64,000 nt of DNA from Plasmodium brasilianum (lineage: Eukaryota; Apicomplexa; Aconoidasida; Haemosporida; Plasmodiidae), in assembly GCF_023973825.1 (NCBI RefSeq), contig NC_090125.1, forward strand, positions 3,383,412 to 3,447,411, given 5' to 3'. Shown here one piece after another: positions 38,299 to 49,229 of the stretch. Below the pieces are notes generated by a model. That model had not been told where the DNA came from and ran no database searches. It was given only the letters and a program-made list of their open reading frames with translations. The position numbers and the translations under genes are program-made. Positions within the stretch are counted from its first letter, which is position 1. The number at the start of each line of letters is the position of its first letter.

Positions 38299-41015
38299 TT
38301 TTGGAATTTCATACAAACAAATATATGGGTATTTCAATTTTGAAACGGCCAAACATTTTCAACGGTACTATATTTTTACAAAAACAATATGTAAGTACAT
38401 TTGTTGGAATGCATTTTTCCTCATTTGGTATAAATTTATTTGATACAAATACGTTAATGCAATTTATTTATTTGTTTTTTATTTTATTTTATTTTTTTTA
38501 ACATATATGAATTTAAATAAGTTCAACAGCGCTTTCGTTTAAATGTAACTGTTTTCTGCAAATTGTTTTAAAAGAGAATATAAATATATAACACAAAAAA
38601 AAAAAATAAAAATGAATAAATATATAAAGAAAAAAAATGTGTAGTATGTTTTATTATATGTATAAAAGTGATTTTTTTATATGTAAAAAAATAGTAATAA
38701 AAAATTTACTGTTTTGTGACACGTACATAAATACATATATATTCATGAATATATATACACAAAAAATATTTATATATATATTTAAATGGTTAACTCAAAT
38801 TATCTTACTAAAATTTTATTTTGTGAAAACATGACAAACTTTAAAATTTTTGCACTTTGAAATTTTCCAAAAATACACGATTCTGAAAATAACAACGTAA
38901 TATGAAAAAGGATAAGAATAAAAGTGAAAAAAAAAAGAAGGAACATAAAAATTAGCATCTATGTGTGCACATAAATGAAGTTATATTTTATAAATTTTTA
39001 TTTTACATAAAAAATAGTACTTTATGGTTATATTTATGATAAACAGAAAATAATGTAGTAGTGTGCACGGATATTATAAGTTTTAAAAAAAATAAGTTAT
39101 TACGATAAAGCAAAAATATTTTAACCTTATAATACGAATTTACTGAATTTCAAAAATGCATTATTACACAATCACACAGTTACACAATTACGCAGATACG
39201 TTACTTCATTATTAAGTAATTTTACAATTATGTATTTATAGAACTACTTAAATACACAATTACAAAATTTCAAAAATATGTAAATGTTTAATTACGAATT
39301 TTTTTTTTTTTTTTTTTTTTTTGCACACAAATAATCCTTATTCTTTTAAAATAAAATTTAATATATTTTTTACCGTTACTTTGTTGAATAACTAATTTTA
39401 GATGTATGCATGGAATGCATATAATTATGTTAGTATATGATAGTACCTGCACCCCCCCACCTATATATACGTTAAACATAAATATGTCGTCTTTGGACAA
39501 TATGCTGATATTTTTATTAATCATTCCTTCAGTTATTTTAGGTGTATCAAATCATTTTTTTTTTTACGTTTTTATTTATCAGTAAAGCATTTTATATTTT
39601 CAGTAGGAATGATATATTTTATATATCGCTGTTGTTCGGAAAACGTGGAATTAAAATATGGAAATTATTCATGAATTGTTAATTATTTTTTAAAGGTATA
39701 TTTTTTCAAATTATTGTAAAGCTGCAACAATTAAGAAAATTAAAAATATCATATGAAAGAAAAATTTATAATCTATTATTTTCCACTTACGTTTTAAACT
39801 ATGCGAGAATAATACACCTATAGTTTATGTTTATGAATAAAATACATTACTGAACTGTGAACAGTGTTTTATACAAGTACGACGTCCTATATTAGGTGAA
39901 AAAGATGTTAAATTAATCCTTTTTTGCTTGCACACATTTAACAGGACAAGCGTTTACTCTACCAGAAAAAAAAAGTAAAAATGTTTTACAAAATATTTCC
40001 ATATATAAATAAATACTATTTATACATCATTTTGTGTATTCATAGTTTCATGAAAATAAGAGAGGACCTTTTTCAGCTATCGTGGGTGTTGCTTTCATAA
40101 AACAGATATTAGTCAAAAAGCTCGTAATTTTTTGTTTTTTTTTATGTCTTCTTTTTGTTCATTCATTTTTGAATTTTTCCTTAACTAAATGATTTTTTGG
40201 AAGTTGTATTTTTTTCTTTTTTTTTGGTATAAAAAAAGAAAGGAGGACATTATTTTTCTAAAAAATACAGGACATTGGGAACATAAAATACCACCAGTTC
40301 GAAGATATATTCATTTCACCTTTTTTATTTAACTTTTATCTTTCTACACGCTAATATGAATTAAGAGCAATTATCAAGCAAAATGAAAAAAATAGAATTA
40401 ACTTTTAATTCCTAAATTTTTGATCGCAGTACTTTTATTACCTTCTGCAAATACGTAAACAGGTACAAATGTGCGTATACATAGTTACCGTTTTTTTTAA
40501 GAGGTGTTTAATTTAAATCTGCTTGAAGCGAAAAAAAGTGTAAAAGAATAAAATTTACAGAAAGGCAAAAACTTTTTCATTGTAAGGGTTCATTTTTATC
40601 GTTTTTTTGATCGTTCCTTTATCGCTCTCTTGTTGTTCTTATTTTTTTTATATACATGGCGAATCGTTAAACATTAATGAGTACCTCCAACCTTGCCATG
40701 GCTAATGTGTAATATAGAAAAAAAAAGAAATAAAAGAAATTAGGAATAAAACAGTTAAATTTTAAAATAATTTTCATTTTCTACTATATACGTAAAAAGT
40801 TTATAAAAGCCAACTAATTTATATTAATTACACAATAAACAGGAACGGAAAAAATTGTTCAATATAAAAATGGTGGAGCAATAATTTATTATACTATTTA
40901 GCAATACTTAAACAAAAAAAGCTTTTAAAATGTATAAAATAAAATATTATGCAATATTTAGCAATTGTTCTTTTTAATATATAAAAGATATTTATATATC
41001 TTTAATGAAAAAAAG
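38299..41015. other. Non-coding region upstream of MCA2
   Basis: About 2.7 kb of AT-rich sequence with the MCA2 upstream region. It includes a run of C8 at about 39452-39459 and a slightly GC-richer patch at 40655-40710 without a recognisable RNA fold. No supported open frame. Confidence 0.6.
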
Positions 41016-41024
41016 AAAAAAAAA
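41016..41024 (-). terminator. Pol III-type terminator (T9)
   Basis: Nine consecutive A on the plus strand, T9 on the minus strand, two bases after the closing base pair of hairpin 2. It is the first strong T run downstream of tRNA-Met on its strand. Confidence 0.6.
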
Positions 41025-41100
41025 CAGCCCAATGGTAGAAGACTACCGATGGGCCAGAAGACTTTGTCGGCTAAGCCTGTGGGGTGGCAAGCTTAGCCCT
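41025..41100 (-). ncRNA. Putative structured small RNA, two GC-rich hairpins, 3' of tRNA-Met
   Basis: About 76 bp of roughly 55% GC in a region otherwise below 25%. Read on the minus strand, directly after the tRNA-Met 3' end and an AAA spacer, it forms hairpin 1 (41069-41098): an 8-bp stem GGCTAAGC/GCTTAGCC around a 14-nt loop. A short linker follows, then hairpin 2 (41027-41054): stems GCCCA/TGGGC and GGTAG/CTACC around a 4-nt TCTT loop. The element ends in a run of nine T (complement of 41016-41024), a classic RNA polymerase III terminator. The tRNA-Met itself is followed by no T run before this element, so co-transcription with the tRNA is likely. The plus strand also ends in TTTT (41100-41103), so orientation is inferred. 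No H/ACA or C/D boxes, U-snRNA or tRNA signature was found. Confidence 0.55.
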
Positions 41101-41102
41101 TT

Positions 41103-41176
41103 TGGGTAATGTGAGGTTCGAACTCACGACCTCGGGATTATGAGACCCGCGCGCTAACCGACTGCGCCAATTACCC
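41103..41176 (-). tRNA. tRNA-Met (anticodon CAU), elongator type
   Basis: Full cloverleaf on the minus strand: acceptor GGGTAAT/ATTACCC with discriminator A, D stem GCGC/GCGC, anticodon loop CTCATAA, T stem GTGAG/CTCAC with loop TTCGAAC. No intron. The T loop and G1-C72 pair indicate the elongator rather than the initiator Met tRNA. The last anticodon-stem pair is a T-T mismatch. It is followed immediately by the hairpin RNA element instead of its own T run. Confidence 0.95.
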
Positions 41177-42469
41177 TTAAATATATATTTTTTTTTTTTA
41201 ATTAATATCATAAAATAAAAATGCTTATGTCAGCTTTTAAAATAATTCATATATTACGCATATAATATATTTATATACATTTATTTTTATAAATTTAAGC
41301 ATATATTAACAGTTTTTTTTAAATAAATTTTTATAAGTCCTAACTAATCCTCTTTCTTATATATGTAAAGTATGTTTTTCCTATTTATAACTATATTTAA
41401 ATTAGGTATTTATTGTATACATTTATGTACATCATATTTTAAGCTCACTCTTGTAAAATTAAAAAAAAAAGGGCATTTTCATACACATATTTTTTTAATA
41501 TCAATTATTAAATTATTAAAAAATTTCTAGTATTTTTTATGTGAAAAGAATAAAAAAATTTTCTTTTCAAATTTCTGTTATGCTTAATTAACCAAAATAT
41601 TTATTTAGAACTTGAAAGAGGGGCTACATATAACTGTTTATTTTCTTCTTTAAATATTGCTTTACAATATTTAAGAAAAAATAAAAAAAAAATAAAAAAA
41701 AACTTATATTTTATATATAGTAGATTTATAAAAATGGAAGGAGCCAATAAATATAAAAACACTCAAAGGATAAACGTAATTGAAATATTTCGTTTAAATA
41801 TCTACATTTTCAAAATTACATTGGATGAGAAAAGAACACACATAAAAAAACAAATTCTTATAAAAAAATCATTAAAGATATTATATTATACATTTATTTT
41901 ACATTTAATAAAGAAAAAAAATAAAAATAAAAATAAAGAAAATAAAATAAAAGAATATTATTTTTACCTCGTACATATTTTGCCTTTCTAGAAAAAACCC
42001 TAAAATATATATACATATTTATGTATGATTCAAAGAATGACATTCTTTTTACGTATACGCTCTACTTTCAATCTGAATAAAGTATAATATATAATTAATA
42101 TATTCCTTATACAAAATTATGAATGCATTTAATATTTATATTACTTAACCTATTCTCCCTTTTTAAATCTTACCTTTACATTTTTTGTGCCATGTGTACT
42201 TTGTAAGCTTACATGTAATTCATTTCTACATAGTATTGAACAATTTATATTTAAGATTTGATAAAAAGCACAGTTATATTTATAAAACTTTTCTCTGCTT
42301 CTTTCACTGCACCCATTAATTTTTTTTTTTTTGGGTTAATAACCACTTAAATACTGCTTATTAAGTCACATATAATTTATTCTCTAGAATATCAGTTGTG
42401 ATTTTTTTTTTTTTTAGTTTTAATTTTTTTTTTATATATGTATCACTTCATATTAGAATTAATAAAATT
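41177..42469. other. Spacer between the two tRNA genes
   Basis: AT-rich with poly-A and poly-T tracts. A plus-strand frame of 85 codons at 41734-41991 is Lys/Ile/Asn-rich with no motif, and I do not regard it as a gene. Confidence 0.6.
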
Positions 42470-42559
42470 GCACCGATGAGTTAGCATGGTTGCTAAGTGT
42501 GACTTCAAATCATTTGGCGTAAGTTCTTTGCGCAGAGGTTCGATTCCTCCTTCGGTGCG
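42470..42559 (+). tRNA. tRNA-Sec (selenocysteine, anticodon UCA)
   Basis: A 90-nt cloverleaf with all hallmarks of selenocysteine tRNA. The anticodon loop CTTCAAA reads UCA (pairs with UGA). The acceptor GCACCGA/TCGGTGC is extended by a T-T mismatch and a further G-C pair, giving the 9/4 acceptor/T-stem layout, with discriminator G. The D stem is long (TTAGC/GCTAA around ATGGTT). The variable arm is long (GCGTAA...TTTGCGC), and the T arm has a canonical B box, GGTTCGATTCC. A serine tRNA would read TGA at this loop. It decodes in-frame UGA in the small set of Plasmodium selenoproteins after charging with serine and conversion. No T4 run occurs for about 50 bases downstream, unusual for a Pol III gene. 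Confidence 0.92.
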
Positions 42560-45548
42560 TATTGATATATAAACAATGATTTGTGTAAAAATGTAGTAAT
42601 ACGTGTACATAATTTTGTATGTTTATTTAATAAAAATGCTCTCATTAATCTTTAAATAAATTTAAATAAATATATGTATAACATGGGGAATTATGATTTT
42701 CTATCAAATTAGCGTTAATTTATTTGGCACAAGCACAGACATATAAACGTAGAGAAAATAATGCAAAGGATAACGAGTATTGTAGTAAAAAGAAAACATA
42801 GGAAAATTACATTTTTAATAAATATTACATACTTCCTAATTACACTACTGTAATAATGGGATAGAGGCCTACATATATTCTTAAAAAAAGGAATTAATAG
42901 TGATACAAACGGTACAAGTGTAGTGATTATTATACGCACACACATATATGTTCACATGCAGACGCATCTACACCCCACATTCTTATATTTATGCATATAT
43001 ATATGTATCGTGATAGATAAAAACACCCTTCTTTATTAACATTTTATTCACATTGATATCTTTTTGTTCCTATAGAATTACAATAAATTACAAATATGTG
43101 CGGTTTCATTTTACCTATGATTTTTTTTATTTTTTATTTCGAAAAAAATTAGCTTTTATGAAAAGTAACATGAAATTTATTTTTTAAAGAATGTCTAACA
43201 TCATCATAATTACAGATAATAGAACCGATAGCAAACTTATATGTGTATTTATGCTTTATATTTAAAAAAAAGGCTTTTGAAATTTATTTTTTTTTTGATC
43301 CAGGACAAATGTGAAATGTTTTGCATTATGACATGAATGATCCACATTTTAATTTAAATAGATATAGGAATATTATTTTAGTGGAACGAGGAGTAGTCAG
43401 TGTGTTACCTATATATATATAGACAGATAGATAAATAGTTACATACATACGGACTAAAAACTTTTTGAAATAATAAAAATATATATGTGCCTTTAAGCCA
43501 TATATTTTATTAAGAAAAATTGAACAAGTTATACTGGTTAGATAGTTGGGAAAAAAAATGCATAATTTGGAAATCATTCATAAATAGGAATTTTAAAATA
43601 TTATCCTTTGAATGGCACCAATTATTTTACTAACAAAAAATATAAAAATGTATAAATAATTGGTGAGAACTTAAAAAAGGAGTAACAAAAAAAAAAAAAA
43701 AAATTTTTTTTTATGATCAAGTTATATCTTCCTATTAGGTTTTATTTCTTAGCAACGGAAAAAGTGGTTTATAATAATAAAAAATCTATAACATTATAAA
43801 ACTGTTTTTCTCTGAGTTCTAAGTATAGTTCTGCGTAGAGTAGTAATATGTATTTATGTGAAGTATACATACATATATATATATGCATATGAATTTTATT
43901 TTATTGTTCTCCTTTTTTTTAGAGGCACCACTAAAGCTACAATTAATATGTCTATGATTTATCAACAATTTTAAAAACTTGCGACTTATGGTCTTTGGTA
44001 CATTAATATTCTTTTTATTTTTTTTAAAGAAGTATTTATCATATCTGTGCTATATACGGTAGTTCTTTCTTTTTTCTAAAAAATTTTACGTGAATGTTTA
44101 CACACTAATATTTTTTTTATTTTATTATTATATGTTTTTTGTTTTTTTTAAATAAATTTATTAACTTATATTTCTACATTTTAAATATTTATAATAACCT
44201 TTTCAGTTTTATTGTAAGTTTTTCACCTTTACTTTATCAAAGTTTTTTCTTTACACAATATCTAACTTAATGTCGTCCATGAAGAATTATTTTTGCTTAT
44301 AATGCAAGTATATTATTATTAGTTTCCTTTCTTGTGTACCTATTGCCTCTTATGGTAAAAGAAATCAATTGTACATAACTTTCTTCCATCTATTCATCGT
44401 TGAACTGGTATAAACTTCATAAGTATGATATGTATATATATAACATTATTTACGAATTTTTCTAAATATTTATGAATGCGTATTATTAAAAAAAAATAAG
44501 TAAATAGTAAAGAACAGATATGACCTAGGCCAAAGGATAAACATAACTTAAATATAGACATGCATATAATCTTCGTACAAGCAGAAATACAACTTAAACA
44601 ACAGAAATGCAACTTGAAAAAAAAAAACGATCTAAACGGAAGCACCAATATGATCTAATTAAAAAAATGAAATTAGTTGCACAATGTGATAATGACTTTT
44701 TCGAGGAAATTTATTATATTATATATATTTTTTCATATTGTTCCACATCTGAATTATTATATTGCATGTTTCTATTTCTCCTAAGTTTTAAAGAACATAA
44801 AAAGATAAAAATTGATATGTGCATAAAAAATATATGAAATAAATATAGTACATAAAAATAAATTAAAAATGTTGTAAAAAATAGTAGTATATGGTAAATA
44901 CAGTAATAAAAATTAAAAAAATTTATTATTTAAAATGTTATTAAATAAAAACATTAAAATACAGATAATAATAAAGAACAAAATGGTAAACAAAACAATA
45001 ATGAAGCAAAAAGAAATATTATTAATAGTGAACACGCAATAAACACACTTCACTAAAATGAAAAATAAAATAAAAAACAAGAAAAAAAAAAAAATTTAAA
45101 TTTAAATAAATAAATAAATACATATATATATATATATTTATTTATATATATATAATTTTATATTTACTTACTAATATATATATACATATATATATTTATA
45201 TACTTTTATTTATACATATTTTTATTTATACATATTTGTACTTTTATATATATAAATATATATATTTACGAGAGGAAAACAATATAAAGAAAAGGAAATA
45301 AAAAAAGGATAAAGTACAATAAATAATTAATAGCATAAAATTAAAAAAAAAATTATCTAAGAAATTTACAAAATAATAATAGAAATAGTAATAATAACAC
45401 AGAAATAAATAGAAAACTGCTAACGCACAGACTGGAACATACGAGAAAAATATAATGATATTATTGTACAAAAATAGTTTTCTATATTAAAGAAAATATA
45501 ATTTTTTTTTTCATTAATGTTTTTGTTTTTCTACTAATTTAGGAAAAG
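42560..45548. other. Non-coding region upstream of SEC62
   Basis: About 3 kb of AT-rich DNA, with (AT)n at 45120-45260 and poly-T at 45726-45746 just past its end. A 76-codon plus frame at 44607-44837 (Lys-rich start, then a hydrophobic Tyr/Ile/Phe/Cys segment) is the only one with slightly gene-like content; confidence that it is real is low. Confidence 0.55.
44607..44837 (+). CDS. Doubtful small ORF, 76 residues
   Basis: ATG-started frame with a basic N-terminus (KKKRSKRKHQYD), an amphipathic middle, and a hydrophobic stretch that could be one membrane helix, then a basic tail. I do not recognise it. Composition is only weakly distinct from random AT-rich translation, and there are no splice-linked neighbours. 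Listed so that it can be tested rather than as an accepted gene. Confidence 0.2.
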   Translation: MQLEKKKRSKRKHQYDLIKKMKLVAQCDNDFFEEIYYIIYIFSYCSTSELLYCMFLFLLSFKEHKKIKIDMCIKNI

Positions 45549-47322
45549 ATGAGCGGAACAGAGGTAAAAATGCATCTTTTTAATGAATTCAGCATTTCAT
45601 ATTATAAAACATATACTTGTTTATACATAATGGGTTTACACATTTAGATTCCATGAAGTCGATTTAATGTTTTTATATGATTATTATGCAAGTATAGTTA
45701 TCGGTTATTTTATTTTCCTTTAATTTTTTTTTTTTTTTTTTTTTTTATGTTTGATATGTATATAATCACTTAACATCTTTGGTTTTCCTTTTTGCTAGTT
45801 GTTTAAAAACTTTAAAACATGAATAATAAAGAAGAAACAACAAAATTAATAATTAGGAGAAATATTCGTTGGTGCATACGTATATCTGTGAATATATATG
45901 TGTATATGTGTATTTGTGTGCGTGATATATATATATATATATATATATGAATACCTATGTAAGAACACATATGGACGTCTACTCACTTGAATTTGCAGGA
46001 ATTAAATCCTGATATGCTTGGAGTGTTGAAGTGCGCCTTCGAGGAAGGAGTCAAGGTAAAGAGCGCAGCAGAAGTAGGAAAAAGAGCAGTAGAATATTTT
46101 AGAGGAGATGATTTTGTGCATTTTTTAAGCACGAAGAAAGATATGTTAAAGAAAAAGTTTCCAAATTTATTTATTGGGAGAAGTTTAGATGAGATGAAAG
46201 ATATAGAAGAATTTGCTGAATTATTTATACAACAAGGATATATATATAAAGCTCAATATAAACCAATTAAAGGAATAAATGAAAAGGATGAAAATGGAGT
46301 ATATAAGAGGCCCAAATGGCCAAAGAGATTAATTATGACTTCAAAACAAAATTTTGATAAAACAAGTTTTTATATTTTAGTGCATGAAAGGAATAAGAAA
46401 TTACAATATTTTATGTTAGTAATCTTAATATCGATTGTTTTATTATGTTGTATGTTTCCTGTTTGGCCTTTGAAATTAAAATTGGCATTATGGCATTTGT
46501 CTGTTGCATTTATAGCTTTAATATCAGTTATAATAGTAGGAAGATTATGTACTTTTATTTTCTTCTGGTTTTTTGGAGTTGATTATTGGATATTTCCAAA
46601 TTTATTTGATGAAGAATGTAATGTTGTTGAATCGTTTACACCATTTCATTCATGGGTATATAGAAATGATACTTGGATTCTTGTAATTGCTAGAATGTTT
46701 ACTGCTGTTTTGTTAGCTATAGGTATACATCAACTGGGAAAAACACACTCAATATCAGATATTAGGGATTTTGCAACTCAGTCCTTTATTGATATAATAG
46801 AATGGGGAAATAAGAAATTAAGCGATTCTCCTGAAAATGTTTCCATGTATAAATCCATTGGTGCAAAATCAGCATTCGAAAATCAGGCAGAAGATGAGGA
46901 AGAAATAGTTTATGATGAGAATGAAGAAAATTATGACTGTCTTAGGAAATGTGGATTTCAAACGTTCGAAGAATTAGTCAGGAAGTGCTTTTTAAAATGT
47001 GAATGCATGGAGGTAAGGGCTCATTATATTAATGAAATAATAAATAAAAAAATTGTCGTAATGAATGATGAAATTATGAAAAAGCAACAATATTTATGAA
47101 AATATTGCTCCTACTGTTGTAGATTACGAGTTGTCCTATTTTTCAATATGATTATTTTGTTTTACTTTTTAACATTGTTAATTTATTTTTATTATTTTTT
47201 TTTTTTTTTAGAAAATTATTAACTCAGATTGTTACAAGAATAAATGTTCCAGAGTAACTAAGGAGGTTTTATATGAGGCATATAAGGAAGTTTGTTTTGG
47301 AAAAAAGGAGAATAAAGATTAA
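45549..47322 (+). CDS. SEC62: SEC62, post-translational ER translocation protein
   Basis: Three exons: 45549-45563, 45999-47012, 47212-47322, all phase 0, giving 379 residues. The first exon encodes only MSGTE. The N-terminal cytosolic domain includes the winged-helix-like KRAVEYFRGDDFVHFL, and RPKWPKRLIM precedes membrane segments at about 142-163, 171-198 and a weaker one at 231-251. After that comes an acidic run (EDEEEIVYDENEENYD) and a Cys-rich, charged C-terminus that continues into exon 3 (KIINSDCYKNKCSRV...). Sec62 joins Sec63 at the Sec61 channel to import secretory proteins after translation, a route heavily used by Plasmodium. Exon 2 remains open past its donor (GAG|GTAAGG) to 47099, but exon 3 continues the Cys-rich pattern, so splicing is preferred. 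Confidence 0.93.
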
Positions 47323-48283
47323 GAAAAAATTTTTTGTTTAACTTTTGTGCAATATTTATATTTTGAATACTTCCCATGTTTTCCTAGAAAACTGGGGAAG
47401 TAATGTACACACACAAAATAACCGTTTGAATCGATTAAATGTCCATTGATTTTGTTTTTTTCCATTTTTGATTATATATAATCAAATTTATATATTTTCT
47501 TTATTAAGAATTAATATGTTATTATATTTGTTTCATTTTATTGTGTTTTGTCATATTTTCTCCATTTTTTTTTTTTTTTTTTATTCCCTTTATCCCTTTA
47601 TATTCTGTGCATTTCTTTTCTTTTTTTCTTTGCTGCTATTCTACTAAATTCTTTACAAATATATGTAAAGGATTTTTATATACATATGTTAATTTTTTGT
47701 ATTTTGAAATACAATATGTAAAAATAAACAAGAGTATTTTTTATGGTATTTGTTTTTTTAAATAATTCTTTTAAAGGTTTTTATAACACCGTGATTACTT
47801 TGTATCCTTTGAGCATGTTGAAATGCAACTCATTTAATTTTAAAATTATTTCGTCATTGTAAATTTTGTTAATTTTTTCTTATTAAAGGGTGTTACATAT
47901 ATATATATAATATATATATGTACATATGTATTTGCATAAAATATACATGAATTAATGAACAAAATCAACAGAACGAACATGAATTAAAATTATTAAGGGT
48001 GTATAAGCCAAGAGAAACAAAAAATATAAGGTAAAAAAAAAAAAAAAAAGCATTTATGAACGCATAAGCGAAGCAATAAATAATAGAATAAACAGTAGAA
48101 AAAATGCAACGATAACAATTTTTTTTTGCACATTGAATAAAGCGAGCATATACATATATATATATATATATATGTGTGTAAGATAAAAAACATAAGAAAA
48201 AGTAATATTAGAAAACTCCATAACTATTTTTAATAGTTTATGGTACGTAATGTATACTAAAAAAAAAAACGCAGGAGAGGAAA
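47323..48283. other. SEC62 - bL20 spacer
   Basis: AT-rich, with poly-T at 47566-47581, (AT)n at about 47901-47917 and 48155-48171. No gene seen; minus-strand frames here are repeat translations. Confidence 0.65.
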
Positions 48284-48466
48284 ATGAAATTACCAAGAGA
48301 AGTAGTTTTTCAAGTAGCAAAAGGTTTTCGAGGGAGAAGCAAAGGATGCTTTAAAATTGCTAGAAGCAGAGCAATGAAGGCATTGCTCTATTCGTATATC
48401 ATGCGGCGTCAAAGATATAGGCGACTAAGGGTAATTTTAGCTCTTTGTAGGGAAAAATAATAAATA

Positions 48467-48501
<35 letters not shown>

Positions 48502-48851
48502 GTGCATACAATTATTTGTATATATGCAGTTGCGTGTGTATATATATAGAGTTACATGTTCATGTATATCGTAATTATGTGCATATATAAAAATTTTTAA
48601 CTCATGAAGTGTTAAAATTGTTTACTTGTAAGGTTCACTGGATAGCTAGCATAAACAGAGCGTGTAGGGAATGGAAGTTTACCTATTCTCATTTTATGTA
48701 TAGTTTATTAAATAATAACATTCTTCTAAATAGAAAGAGTTTGTACACCCTATGCTACACAGAACCAGTAAGTTTCAAATGCTTGATAGACGAATCAAAA
48801 TATATTTTTTTCCAAAGAAAACTCAAGTTTAGAGACATATCACAGCTTTAG
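48284..48851 (+). CDS. Ribosomal protein bL20, organellar (probably mitochondrial)
   Basis: Two exons, 48284-48430 and 48633-48851, phase 0, 121 residues, the usual bL20 length. Family signatures are AKGFRGRSKGCFKIARSRAMKAL (spanning 12-34), the very basic YIMRRQRYRRLR, then WIASINRACREW, YSHFMYSLLNN, LNRKSLYTLCY and PVSFKCLIDESK, matching bacterial L20 helix by helix. bL20 is a 23S-rRNA-binding protein of the large subunit with an assembly role. There is no signal peptide or transit extension before the conserved core, so the apicoplast route (which needs a bipartite leader) is unlikely and the mitochondrion is inferred. Confidence 0.88.
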
Positions 48852-49229
48852 CGGGATTTATCAGTTTTTTTTGGGATATTAAATACACATTACCCTATTC
48901 AGTCCTTCTGCAGTTATTAATTTTGTACAAAAATATGTATATACATAGATATATATGTATAAGTATTGATATATATCTACACATTTAAGTAAATTCTTAA
49001 AATTAGGCAAGTATCTGAAAATGATCCATTAAAATATGAGAAGATAGGTGTTATTACTATTTGAAGAAGGTAAAATTACATGGTATTCGAATTCGTCAAA
49101 CTTTTTTTAATAAAAATGAATGAATTAATAGAGAGAGTTTTATAAATAATAAAGTTTATCTCCATTTATGCAGAAACATTATATTACACATTTTGAATTT
49201 TGCACTTCGCGTTTTTCGTTTTACTTTTT
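48852..49229. other. Convergent spacer bL20 / giant protein gene
   Basis: About 380 bp of AT-rich 3' flank sequence shared by the two converging genes. Nothing else seen. Confidence 0.7.

Noticed and set aside
39440..39462. C8 homopolymer run
   Set aside because: Striking in an AT-rich genome but isolated, with no flanking structure.
40655..40710. Slightly GC-richer patch upstream of tRNA-Met
   Set aside because: No stable hairpin, no terminator and no known motif seen by eye.
41025..41100. H/ACA or C/D snoRNA, U6, or second tRNA
   Set aside because: No ACA near the 3' end, no AnAnnA hinge, no RTGATGA/CTGA boxes, no U6 ACAGAG, and no cloverleaf could be drawn.
41734..41991. 85-codon plus frame between tRNAs
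   Set aside because: Lys/Ile/Asn-rich, ends in (AAAAATA)n-like sequence, no motif.
42470..42559. Reading as tRNA-Ser(UGA)
   Set aside because: The anticodon loop is CTTCAAA (UCA), and the D stem and acceptor/T-stem lengths are of the Sec type.
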